Part shown: positions 1 through 6,453 of the stretch, piece after piece
How positions within the stretch are numbered: position 1 is the stretch's first letter
Layout: the number at the start of each line of letters is the position of its first letter
Assembly: GCA_903834675.1 (NCBI GenBank)
Contig: CAILKC010000882.1
Span: 1-6,584, forward strand
Length of the DNA stretch: 6,584 bases
From: an uncultured Victivallales bacterium
GTDB taxonomy: Bacteria > Verrucomicrobiota > Lentisphaeria > Oligosphaerales > JAFGRS01
Direction of reading: 5' to 3'
Made by a program: the position numbers and the translations under genes
Notes under the pieces: generated by a model
Told to the model about the DNA's origin: nothing
Databases searched by the model: none
What the model saw: only the letters and a program-made list of their open reading frames with translations

Positions 1-172
1 GGGCAACGCCCTGGGTCCCTGTCCTCCCCGAGGTTTGAGCCCTGAAGGGGCGGACCATGCGACGTCGGCGTAAAGGTAGGGCAGATAGCTCGCCCCTACA
101 GGGCTCAAACCCATAACCGTCTTATTCCCAGGGCGTTGCCCTGGGCTGGTATGGCGGCGCGCCTTCAGCGCT
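1..172. repeat. Compound REP/BIME-like palindromic repeat
   Basis: This gene-free block is a nest of inverted repeats. Bases 1-15 are the perfect reverse complement of 127-141. Inside them, 32-52 pairs with 91-111 over 21 bases with one mismatch, so 1-141 could fold as one long cruciform. Smaller hairpins also exist: CCCAGGGC-GTT-GCCCTGGG at 127-145 (8 bp stem), GCCC-TGAAG-GGGC at 39-51, GCCC-CTACA-GGGC at 92-104 and GCGC-CTTCA-GCGC at 159-171. This arrangement of alternating short GC-rich hairpins is typical of REP/BIME elements mobilised by RAYT-type (IS200/IS605-related) transposases, but no transposase gene is visible here. The window probably starts inside the element, because the outer left arm lacks the CCCA that would complete its own hairpin. 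It lies downstream of the dehydrogenase gene. No T-tract follows on the minus strand, so it is not a classical terminator, although it could protect the 3' end of the mRNA. Bases 173-221 show nothing recognisable. Confidence 0.75.
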
Positions 173-221
173 CCAGACAGACTTCCTTATTGCACAGGTC
201 GGTAACTCGCCTGCCGCGATC

Positions 222-968
222 TCATAGGCCGCCGGTGATCTCAAGCACGGAGCCGGTGATGTAGGCGGCCTCGCGCGAGGCCAGGAAAAGCACGCCGTGG
301 GCGACTTCGACGGGCTTGCCGAAGCGCTTTACCGGCACGCTATCCTGGTAGGCCTTGAGCTGTTCCGGGGGCAGGGCGCCGATGAATTCGGTATCGATGA
401 ACCCTGGGCTGACGCAGTTGACCGTGATGCGGCGCTTGGCCACCTCTTTGGAGAGCGAGCGCATGAGCGCCACCTGTCCAGCTTTCGAGGCGGCGTAATT
501 GGCCTGTCCCTCGAAACCCTGACGGCCGCTGGGCGAGGTGATGTTGATGATGCGCCCATAGCGATTCGGCAACATCCGCATAATGGCGAACTTGCTCATG
601 GCGAAGCTGCCGGTCAGGTTGGTGCGCAGCACCGCGTCCCAGTCATCATGGGAGAGCATGCCGACCACACCGTCGCGCCGGATGCCGGCGTTGTTGACTA
701 GCACATCGAGGGTCTTGAAGTCGACATCGAAGCCACGGTAGAACTCTTCGGCCGCCGCGTAGTCGCCGACGTCGAAGCAGCGTAGGTGCAGGCGCTCGGC
801 GCTCGCGGCCTGTGTGGCCGCAAACGCCTGCGCTGCGGCGTGGTTGCCCGCATAGGTGGCCACGACGGTGGCGCCGGCGCCGAGGAAGGCGGCGCTGATG
901 GCGGCGCCAATGCCGCGAGTGCCACCCGTCACGATCACGGTCTGTCCCGCGTAGTCGAAGGTCGTCAT
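222..968 (-). CDS. SDR-family oxidoreductase, FabG-like (3-oxoacyl-ACP reductase type)
   Basis: The 248-residue protein is a classical short-chain dehydrogenase/reductase, a cytosolic NAD(P)H-dependent enzyme that interconverts a ketone and an alcohol. Visible landmarks are the cofactor motif TGGTRGIG (residues 14-21), an acidic D66 after the third strand, NNAG (92-95), the structural N117, the catalytic S145, and Y158 with K162 in NYAASK. The segment GQANYAASKAG and the PG motif at 188-189 match the FabG/PhaB branch closely, and the length is usual for it. The substrate is not settled: a paralogous 3-oxoacyl-ACP reductase, an acetoacetyl-CoA reductase or a sugar/polyol dehydrogenase would all look like this. 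The chosen ATG is 4 bases after the ClpA stop and has GGAG 9 bases upstream. The open frame continues to 1361, but that part is only a shadow inside clpA, and the SDR fold begins at this ATG. It appears to be the last gene of the operon, followed by the left-edge palindromes. Confidence 0.93.
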   Translation of the reverse strand: MTTFDYAGQTVIVTGGTRGIGAAISAAFLGAGATVVATYAGNHAAAQAFAATQAASAERLHLRCFDVGDYAAAEEFYRGFDVDFKTLDVLVNNAGIRRDGVVGMLSHDDWDAVLRTNLTGSFAMSKFAIMRMLPNRYGRIINITSPSGRQGFEGQANYAASKAGQVALMRSLSKEVAKRRITVNCVSPGFIDTEFIGALPPEQLKAYQDSVPVKRFGKPVEVAHGVLFLASREAAYITGSVLEITGGL

Positions 969-972
969 CAGG

Positions 973-3255
973 TTAGGCTCCGAAGCTGATCTCGAGCTTG
1001 CCGTGGCGCACGCCGACGCGGGCCGTCCCCCCGAGGCGGAGCTGGCCGAAGAGGATGGCGTCAACAAGCTTCTCACTGATCTCGGTCTGCACCAGACGTG
1101 CCACCGGCCGGGCGCCATAGCGCGGGTCGTAACCCAGCTTGGCCAGCAACCGCCGTGCCGCCGTGGAGAGGTGAATGCGGACATTCTTCTGGGCCAGTTG
1201 CGCCTCGGCCTCGGCCACGAACTTCCCGACCACGCGCTCGACCAGGGCCAACCCCAGCGGTGCAAATTGGATGACGGCATCGAGGCGGTTGCGGAACTCG
1301 GGGCTGAAGACGCGCTCGACGGCGCGCTGGTTATCGCCGCCGCCGACCTGGGCCGGGGCAAAGCCGATAGGGGTCGCCGCCAGGTCGCGGGCGCCGACGT
1401 TGCTGGTCATGATCAGGATGACGTTGCGGAAGTCGGCTTTGCGGCCGTTGTTGTCGGTCAGCGTGCCGTGGTCCATGACTTGCAGGAGCACGTTGAAGAT
1501 TTCTTCGTGCGCCTTCTCGATCTCGTCGAGCAGCACCACCGCATGAGGGGTCTTGAGGACCGCGTCCGTAATCAGGCCGCCCTGTTCGAAACCCACGTAT
1601 CCGGGCGGCGCGCCGATCAGCCGTGAGACGGTGTGCTTCTCGCTGTACTCGCTCATATCGAAGCGGATGAAGCCGACGCCCAGGCAGCGCGCGAGCTGTC
1701 GGCTGAGTTCGGTCTTGCCGACGCCGGTGGGGCCGGTGAAGAGGAACGAGCCGATCGGCTTCTCCGGGTTGCGCAAGCCCGCCCGGGCCAGCTTGATGCT
1801 GTGCGTCAGCCGCTGGATGGCGTCGTCCTGGCCAAAGACCACGCCGCCGAGTTCCTTGGCCAGCGTGCGCAGCCGCCCCAGGTCCGAAGAGGAGATCTCC
1901 TTGGGCGGGATCTGGGCGATCTCCGCCACGATGGCCTCGATGTCGGCCGGGGTCACCGTGCGGCGCTTTTCGAGGGGTTCCAGAGCCTGTTCAGCCCCGG
2001 CTTCATCGATCAGATCGATGGCGCTGTCCGGGTGGAAGCGTTCGCGCAGGTGGCGGCGCGAGAGCGATACCGCCGCGTCGAGGGCCGTCGGCTCGTAGTC
2101 GATGCCGTAGTGGCTGCGGTAGCGCGGCAGCAGGCCGTCGAGGATGCGGCGCGTCTCCTCGGGGGAAGGTTCCGGCACGTCGATCTTCTGGAAGCGCCGG
2201 GCGAGGGCGTGGTCCTTCTGGATTTGGTTACGGTATTCCTTGAAGGTGGTTGAGCCGATGCAGCGCAGATCGCCCGACTGCAGGGCAGGCTTGAGCAGAT
2301 TGGCCGCGTCCAGGGAGCCGTTGCCCGAGGCCCCGGCGCCGATGACGGTGTGCAGTTCGTCGATGAACAGGATCGCCTTCGGATTCGCCCCGACCTCACG
2401 GATCACCGCCTTGAGCCGGTCCTCGAACTCACCGCGGAACTTTGTGCCTGCGATCAGGGCGCCCATGTCAAGGGCGAAGATGGCAGCGTCCCGCAACGAC
2501 TCGGGGACCTGACCTGCCGCGATGCGCAGCGCCAGCCCTTCGACCACCGCCGTCTTGCCCACCCCGGGCTCGCCGACCAGCAACGGGTTGTTCTTCAGCC
2601 GGCGACAGAGGGTCCGCATCACCCGCCGCAATTCCACCTCGCGACCGATGATCGGATCGATCCGGCCGGCCTTGGCACGCTCCGTGAGATTGACCGTGTA
2701 GACCTCGAGGGCAGGGGGCCGGGGGCGCCGCTCTGGCGCTGGGGCGCTCGCTTTGCCGCCCTCGTCTTCAGGCTCTTCCTGGCCCTCTGCGGGCGGGGTC
2801 CGTGCCCCCTCTGGCACCCCGTGCGACAGCACCTCGATGAACTGCGCCCGGGTGACACCCTGATTCACCAGCGCCTGTTGGGCAAAGCACTTCTCTTCGG
2901 CGAAGATCTGGGCGATGACATCGCCGTTATCGATGCGGCCTTTGCCGCAGGCCACCGCGTGTGCCGCAGCCCGTCCGAGGACGCGGCCGAAGGCGAGGCT
3001 CTGCTCCGGCAGGTGGTCTTCCGGCGGGTCCGGCAGCGCCTCCACCGTGTTGGCCAGGTAGTCTTCCAGCTCTGACTTCAGGCCCTCGGGGTCGCCGTCA
3101 GAGGCGCGCAGATACTCCCGCACGTCCTCATCGCTGAGCATGGCCAGGAGCAGATGCTCGATCAGCAGGTACTCGTGGTTGAGCGTGCTGGCTTGGCGCA
3201 CCGCCATCTGCAACGCCAGCCGCAACTCCAGGCTTAGAACCGCTCGCTCGCTCAT
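973..3255 (-). CDS. clpA: ClpA, ATP-dependent unfoldase subunit of the ClpAP protease
   Basis: The 760-residue protein is a two-ring AAA+ unfoldase, close to the 758 residues of E. coli ClpA. It unfolds substrates, including N-degron proteins handed over by ClpS, and threads them into ClpP in the cytoplasm. The order is an alpha-helical N-domain (about 1-145, with [14 protein letters not shown] at 27-40), an acidic proline-rich linker (about 147-182), and AAA ring D1 with Walker A GEPGVGKT (228-235), Walker B FIDE (297-300) and a KFRG pore loop (272-275). Ring D2 has Walker A GPTGVGKT (508-515), Walker B LLDE (575-578), GYVG pore loop (552-555), sensor N619 and FRNRLD (654-659). IGF at 630-632 is the ClpP-docking loop. 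There is no coiled-coil middle domain, which excludes ClpB and ClpC. The start overlaps the clpS stop as TGATG, with GGAAG 7 bases upstream. A further in-frame ATG at 3276 lacks a binding site and would run into clpS. No clpP is in the window. Confidence 0.97.
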   Translation of the reverse strand: MSERAVLSLELRLALQMAVRQASTLNHEYLLIEHLLLAMLSDEDVREYLRASDGDPEGLKSELEDYLANTVEALPDPPEDHLPEQSLAFGRVLGRAAAHAVACGKGRIDNGDVIAQIFAEEKCFAQQALVNQGVTRAQFIEVLSHGVPEGARTPPAEGQEEPEDEGGKASAPAPERRPRPPALEVYTVNLTERAKAGRIDPIIGREVELRRVMRTLCRRLKNNPLLVGEPGVGKTAVVEGLALRIAAGQVPESLRDAAIFALDMGALIAGTKFRGEFEDRLKAVIREVGANPKAILFIDELHTVIGAGASGNGSLDAANLLKPALQSGDLRCIGSTTFKEYRNQIQKDHALARRFQKIDVPEPSPEETRRILDGLLPRYRSHYGIDYEPTALDAAVSLSRRHLRERFHPDSAIDLIDEAGAEQALEPLEKRRTVTPADIEAIVAEIAQIPPKEISSSDLGRLRTLAKELGGVVFGQDDAIQRLTHSIKLARAGLRNPEKPIGSFLFTGPTGVGKTELSRQLARCLGVGFIRFDMSEYSEKHTVSRLIGAPPGYVGFEQGGLITDAVLKTPHAVVLLDEIEKAHEEIFNVLLQVMDHGTLTDNNGRKADFRNVILIMTSNVGARDLAATPIGFAPAQVGGGDNQRAVERVFSPEFRNRLDAVIQFAPLGLALVERVVGKFVAEAEAQLAQKNVRIHLSTAARRLLAKLGYDPRYGARPVARLVQTEISEKLVDAILFGQLRLGGTARVGVRHGKLEISFGA
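978..981 (-). promoter_or_regulatory. Ribosome binding site of the SDR gene
   Basis: GGAG on the minus strand lies inside the last codons of clpA, 9 bases before the ATG at 968. It supports that start over upstream in-frame ATGs and implies that translation of the dehydrogenase is coupled to termination on clpA. Confidence 0.6.
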
Positions 3256-3572
3256 CAGGCTTCTTCCATAGTGCATTTCAGCGGATGGCCTTCGGCCTTC
3301 GCGGTTTCATGCACTTTATGCACTTTGGTCTCGGCGACCTGGTGCGGGTAAACGCCAGCCACCCCGACGCCGCGCTTGTGGACGTGCAACATGATGCGCA
3401 CCGACTCGGCCTCGTCCCGGCGGAAGATGTCCCGCAGGATGGCCACCACGAAACCCATCGGCGTGTAGTCGTCGTTATGCAACAGGACACGGTACAGCGG
3501 CGGCCGTTCCACGCGGGTTCGCGTCGCGGTCTGCGTCTCGGTCTCACCCTGAGATTGTGTCTTGGCACTCAT
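3255..3572 (-). CDS. clpS: ClpS, N-degron adaptor for ClpA
   Basis: The 105-residue protein is the ClpS adaptor, which recognises proteins with bulky hydrophobic N-terminal residues and delivers them to the ClpA N-domain; E. coli ClpS is 106 residues. The family core begins near residue 26 as [15 protein letters not shown]33, D34 and D35 are the residues that hold the substrate's alpha-amino group, M39 matches the gatekeeper methionine, and H65 in HVHKRG matches the conserved pocket histidine. The C-terminal part VAETKV...[11 protein letters not shown] is also typical. The first 25 or so residues are a charged, Thr/Gln-rich tail of about the same length as the E. coli N-terminal extension, which ClpA engages. 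The chosen ATG is 8 bases after the stop of the UroD-like gene, has no good binding site, and probably depends on re-initiation. A longer frame up to 3647 would read through the end of the UroD-like gene and adds no conserved sequence. The stop shares one base with the clpA start. Confidence 0.95.
   Translation of the reverse strand: MSAKTQSQGETETQTATRTRVERPPLYRVLLHNDDYTPMGFVVAILRDIFRRDEAESVRIMLHVHKRGVGVAGVYPHQVAETKVHKVHETAKAEGHPLKCTMEEA
3263..3267 (-). promoter_or_regulatory. Ribosome binding site of clpA
   Basis: GGAAG (within GGAAGAAG, 3260-3267) on the minus strand lies in the final codons of clpS, 7 bases before the clpA ATG at 3255. With the TGATG stop/start overlap it points to tight translational coupling between adaptor and unfoldase, and it decides the clpA start. 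Confidence 0.6.
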
Positions 3573-3580
3573 AGTCAGGC

Positions 3581-4726
3581 TCAGCTGTCGCGTCCGTGGG
3601 TCCGGTAGTACGCCAGGCCCTCGATCAACGTCCGCAGGTTCTCCCACGGCACGCCCGGGGTGATGGAGCTGGAGGCGCCCAGGAAGAGCCCCGTGCGAGG
3701 GCCCTGCCGCACCAGCCAGTCCAGTTCGCGGCGCACGTCGGCCGGCGAGCCCAGGGGCAGGGTCCGGGTCACGGAAACCCCGGCGACGATGATCAGGTCG
3801 CGGCCCTGAAGGTCCTTCATCCGACAGATGCGCTCGTAATCCATGCCGTCCTCGTACTGGAAGCCCTGGAAGCCGGACAGGCCGACCTCGAGCAGGCGCG
3901 GCACCAGGTCCATCAGATTCCCATCGCAGTGCCAGATCACCCGGACCCCGGCCCGCAGGACCGGTTCCAGCGAGCGCGCAAACTGCGGCAACCAGAGGCG
4001 GTCGAGGGAGCGCACATCCACCAGCATGCCGCGGCTGTCAGCCATATCGAAATCGGCGCGCAGCAACGGTGGCAGCCGACCCTCGGTATAGGCTCGCGCC
4101 GCGGCCTGGTTGACCCGCACCGCGAGATCGGCCTGCAGGGCAAAGTCGCGCTCCATGAGTTCCGGGTAGAGCGCGTAGGCCATGAAGTAGTTGACGTAGC
4201 CATACTGGCCGTAGCGGAACACCGGAAAGCGCGCCACGCTATAGGGGACTTTGAGCAGGTCCTGGCCGAACCGTGCCTGCACCCGGCGCTCGCCCGCGCC
4301 GACAGCCTCGGCCTGGGCCGTCTCAGGGAAGCTGACCGTGGCCTGCCGCAAGCGCGGGAAAACGATCCGTTCCAGGTGCTCGGCCACGGCTTCCGGCGAA
4401 TCGATGACCATGCCGTCGAGAACGACGTGCTCGGCCCCGGTGGTGGCTCCTTTGACCTGGCCTTCGTAGCCCTGGGCGCCCAGCGTGGCCGGGTTGGTGG
4501 GGATCCACTGGTCAATCATGCAGACGCCGCTCGCCCGCTGCGCCGCCAGATAGACGGCCTCCTGCTCCCGCAGGTAACTCCCCGCCGGCACGCCGGCCAG
4601 GCGCTCGAGCCAGGCGTGCTCCATGATGTTCAACATCCAGGTCGGAATGCCCTGCGTCGGCCGCTGGTGGATGGCGTCCAGAGCAAGTTGCGCATTCGGC
4701 CCAAGTGGGGTCACTGTTTCTGCCAT
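3581..4726 (-). CDS. Uroporphyrinogen decarboxylase-like (UroD/MtaA superfamily) protein, function unknown
   Basis: The 381-residue protein looks like a TIM-barrel member of the UroD/cobalamin-methyltransferase superfamily. Seen in sequence are an N-terminal GIPTWMLNIMEHAWL stretch (26-40) where haem-pathway HemE has its arginine-containing RQAGR segment, a WHCDGN motif at 265-270 on a predicted barrel strand, and a C-terminal LFLGASSSITPGVPWENL (347-364) resembling the usual end of the family, where 'P-x-EN' follows the last strands. The missing RQAGR argues against uroporphyrinogen decarboxylation. H266-C267 and D268 may bind a metal or substrate, as the His/Cys zinc site does in MtaA-type methyltransferases, but the spacing is not the classical one. 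Proteins of this sort often lie next to Gfo/Idh/MocA genes in uncultivated environmental bacteria, usually without an assigned reaction. The ATG at 4726 has a strong GGAGG 7 bases upstream; an in-frame ATG at 4768 would overlap the previous gene. The gene starts 26 bases after the oxidoreductase stop and ends 8 bases before clpS. Confidence 0.85.
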   Translation of the reverse strand: MAETVTPLGPNAQLALDAIHQRPTQGIPTWMLNIMEHAWLERLAGVPAGSYLREQEAVYLAAQRASGVCMIDQWIPTNPATLGAQGYEGQVKGATTGAEHVVLDGMVIDSPEAVAEHLERIVFPRLRQATVSFPETAQAEAVGAGERRVQARFGQDLLKVPYSVARFPVFRYGQYGYVNYFMAYALYPELMERDFALQADLAVRVNQAAARAYTEGRLPPLLRADFDMADSRGMLVDVRSLDRLWLPQFARSLEPVLRAGVRVIWHCDGNLMDLVPRLLEVGLSGFQGFQYEDGMDYERICRMKDLQGRDLIIVAGVSVTRTLPLGSPADVRRELDWLVRQGPRTGLFLGASSSITPGVPWENLRTLIEGLAYYRTHGRDS

Positions 4727-4733
4727 AGCCGTG

Positions 4734-4738
4734 CCTCC
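4734..4738 (-). promoter_or_regulatory. Strong ribosome binding site of the UroD-like gene
   Basis: GGAGG on the minus strand, 7 bases before the ATG at 4726, is the best Shine-Dalgarno match in the window. It fixes the start of the UroD-like gene and suggests this gene is translated independently and well within the operon. Confidence 0.75.
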
Positions 4739-4752
4739 GTCGACCCCGAGGT

Positions 4753-5940
4753 TCAGCGCTCGAGCCACTGATCGAAGTAGGCCTGCACCTCCGGCGTCAC
4801 CGGCGGAATGTCGACCGGCACGCCGCCGCGGCGCAGCGATTCAGCCCCGGCGCAGCCGGCGGCAACGCTGTGGCGGGCGGCGATGGCGCAGGTCTTGATG
4901 GCGCCACCGCTGCGCACGAAGCGCACGAACTCGCCCACGATGGAGGGGTCCGCCCCGCCGTGGCCGCCGGTGACTGGCCCGATGTAGAACTGCTCGTCGC
5001 CGTAGGGGTTGTAGTCACAGCGCCGGTTCCACAAGCGCACCACGCAGGCTCCGGGGTTGTCGCCGAAGTTCTCGATGCGCCCCTCGGTGCCGATGATAGT
5101 GTAGTTGCGCCAGCCGTCAGGAGAATAGTGGCACTGCTGGTAGCTGCACAGGGCCCCGGTGTTGAGCTGCATCATGATCATGCTCAGGTCTTCGACGTCG
5201 ATGACCGGGTTCATGCCCTTCTGGCTCAGCGGGGGCCAGTTCGTGTGATGCCAGCTCGCATCGCCGCGCTCGGCGGGATCATGCCGGTCGGTGATCTGAT
5301 TGTACACGCTGAGGTTGCCCAGGCCGGTCACTCGAGTGCTGAAACCGTCGCAGAGCCAGTGCAGCACGTCGATGTCGTGCGCCCCCTTCTGCAACAGCAT
5401 GCTCGTGGCCTTGCCCCGCTCAGCATGCCAATCTTTGAAGTAGGCATCGCCGCCGTAGGCCACAAAGTGCCGACACCAGCCCGCCTTGACGGTCCCGATA
5501 GCGCCCTTCTCGACCAACTCCTTCATCTTCTGCACAAATGACATATGGCGCATGTTATGACCGACGAACAACTTCAGCTTGCGGCGGTGTGCCAGGGCCA
5601 GCAGGCGGTCGCAGCCGGCGGTGGTGATGGTCAGCGGCTTCTCGCAGTACACGGCCCGCCCCGAATCGAGCGCCGCCAGGGCGTGCTCCTCATGCCAGTA
5701 GTCCGGGGTGGTGACAAAGACGGCGTCGAGGTCCGAGCGCCCGAGCAATTCGCGGTAATCCTTGCAGACGAAAGCCTCCTGGCCGCAGAAGTCCTTGAAC
5801 TCCTTAAGCGCTTCCGGCCGGATATCGCAGCCGGCCACCAGCCGGGAGCCCTGGTCGGGCTGGTGCGCATGCCGCGCCAGCCGTCCCCGCCCGCCACAGC
5901 CGATCACTCCGATGCGTAGTTCGCTATTCTTGTCTGCCAT
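4753..5940 (-). CDS. Gfo/Idh/MocA-family NAD(P)-dependent oxidoreductase
   Basis: The 395-residue protein has the two-part structure of the glucose-fructose oxidoreductase / inositol dehydrogenase family, which oxidises or reduces sugars, cyclitols or their derivatives. The Rossmann motif is GVIGCGGRGR (11-20), D39 sits at the end of the second strand where the cofactor ribose is bound, TTPDYWH (77-83) and the signature CEKPLT (99-104, with E100-K101-P102) follow, and KGAHDIDVLHW (185-195) supplies the K185, D189, H188 and H194 positions of the active-site helix. HYSPDGWRNYTIIGTEGR (271-288) is the C-terminal sheet segment. No signal peptide or Tat motif is present, so it should be cytosolic, unlike many secreted relatives. 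The substrate cannot be read from the sequence. The start at 5940 is chosen because the fold begins here; a longer frame to 6042 adds Arg/Pro-rich residues unlike the family. The binding site is weak (GGTGA 4 bases upstream). It is the first complete gene of the apparent operon. Confidence 0.93.
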   Translation of the reverse strand: MADKNSELRIGVIGCGGRGRLARHAHQPDQGSRLVAGCDIRPEALKEFKDFCGQEAFVCKDYRELLGRSDLDAVFVTTPDYWHEEHALAALDSGRAVYCEKPLTITTAGCDRLLALAHRRKLKLFVGHNMRHMSFVQKMKELVEKGAIGTVKAGWCRHFVAYGGDAYFKDWHAERGKATSMLLQKGAHDIDVLHWLCDGFSTRVTGLGNLSVYNQITDRHDPAERGDASWHHTNWPPLSQKGMNPVIDVEDLSMIMMQLNTGALCSYQQCHYSPDGWRNYTIIGTEGRIENFGDNPGACVVRLWNRRCDYNPYGDEQFYIGPVTGGHGGADPSIVGEFVRFVRSGGAIKTCAIAARHSVAAGCAGAESLRRGGVPVDIPPVTPEVQAYFDQWLER

Positions 5941-6118
5941 AGGGTCACCGTCCCAGGTTGTGCGCCAGCGTCTTGGGTTCGGCGCGCCGCCAGGCCGACG
6001 CCGACAGGTGGGTAACATCGCCCGACGAAGCAGCGGGCGCAATCGGCTGGCCCGAGGACAGCAGGGCTGGTTTCAAGAAAGAGACCCCCGGCGGATCTGG
6101 CCGACGTCTGCTTGCCTC
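5941..6118. other. Intergenic leader upstream of the oxidoreductase
   Basis: No gene is supported in this stretch, which should hold the promoter and 5' leader of the minus-strand operon. A TTGAAA at 6071-6076 (minus strand) could be a -35 element, but no acceptable -10 follows at normal spacing. A short inverted repeat GCCCG/CGGGC (6020-6024 with 6034-6038) is present and may be chance in DNA this rich in GC. Open frames crossing the region on both strands have unlikely, Arg/Pro-rich compositions. Confidence 0.5.
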
Positions 6119-6397
6119 CCTGGAGCCCGCGATGCCAGCGCCCGTCCCGGGCGGGTTCGCGGTATCCGCCGTCTATCGGCCTGGAGCCCGCGATGCCAGC
6201 GCCCGTCCCGGGCGGGTTCGCGGTATCCCCCGTCGTCCGCCAGACCCGCTAGCCACCCTGGAGCCCGCGATGCCAGCGCCCGTCCCGGGAGGGTTCGCGG
6301 TATCCCCCGTCGTCTGCAAGAACCGCTTGTCGCCCTGGAGCCCGCGATGCCAGCGCCCGTCCCGGGCGGGTTCGCGGTATCCCCCGTCGTCTGCAAG
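6119..6397. repeat. Four-copy hairpin repeat array (48-base core, 77-base unit)
   Basis: A 48-base core beginning CCTGGAGCCCGCGATGCC and ending TTCGCGGTATC occurs at 6119-6166, 6180-6227, 6257-6304 and 6334-6381. The only core difference I see is one C-to-A change in the third copy (GGGAGGG for GGGCGGG). Starts are 61, 77 and 77 bases apart. The segments between cores 2-3 and 3-4 are each 29 bases and match at 23 positions, so the full unit is 77 bases, with the first copy shortened. Each core folds into a hairpin: CCGCGA pairs with TCGCGG, GCC with GGT (one wobble), and CGCCCG with CGGGCG around a TCC loop (bases 9-44 of the core). The array lies between the end of one minus-strand gene and the promoter region of the next. 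The related spacers and lack of cas genes argue against CRISPR. It could be a REP-type element, an mRNA-processing site or a local expansion. Confidence 0.85.
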
Positions 6398-6417
6398 ACC
6401 CCCGTCTGCAAGACCCC
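6388..6417. repeat. 15-base tandem duplication at the array end
   Basis: CGTCTGCAAGACCCC occurs twice head to tail, at 6388-6402 and 6403-6417. Its first copy overlaps the tail of the last 77-base unit, which suggests a local slippage or duplication event at the edge of the array. Confidence 0.8.
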
Positions 6418-6453
6418 AGAGACGCAGGTCCGGCGCCTGCGGGGGGGGCTGGC

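Noticed and set aside
127..145. Rho-independent terminator of the operon
   Set aside because: The 8 bp hairpin is strong, but on the minus strand it is followed by AATAAGACGG and not by a T-tract.
3596..4771. A 391-codon open frame on the plus strand opposite the UroD-like gene
   Set aside because: It is the antisense shadow of a well-supported gene in GC-rich DNA, with a His/Arg/Gln-rich composition and no recognisable fold. The same applies to the other plus-strand frames over clpA and the oxidoreductase.
6020..6076. Sigma-70 promoter for the operon (TTGAAA at 6071-6076)
   Set aside because: No acceptable -10 box occurs 16-18 bases downstream on the minus strand.
6119..6397. CRISPR array
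   Set aside because: The repeat core is 48 bases, there are only four copies, the two 29-base linkers match each other at 23 positions instead of being unrelated, spacing is uneven (61, 77, 77), and no cas gene is visible.
6424..6440. Possible intrinsic terminator (GCAGG/CCTGC hairpin) after the partial gene
   Set aside because: The stem is only 5 bp and no T-tract follows on the minus strand; it is flanked by a run of eight G on the plus strand, so it may be chance.
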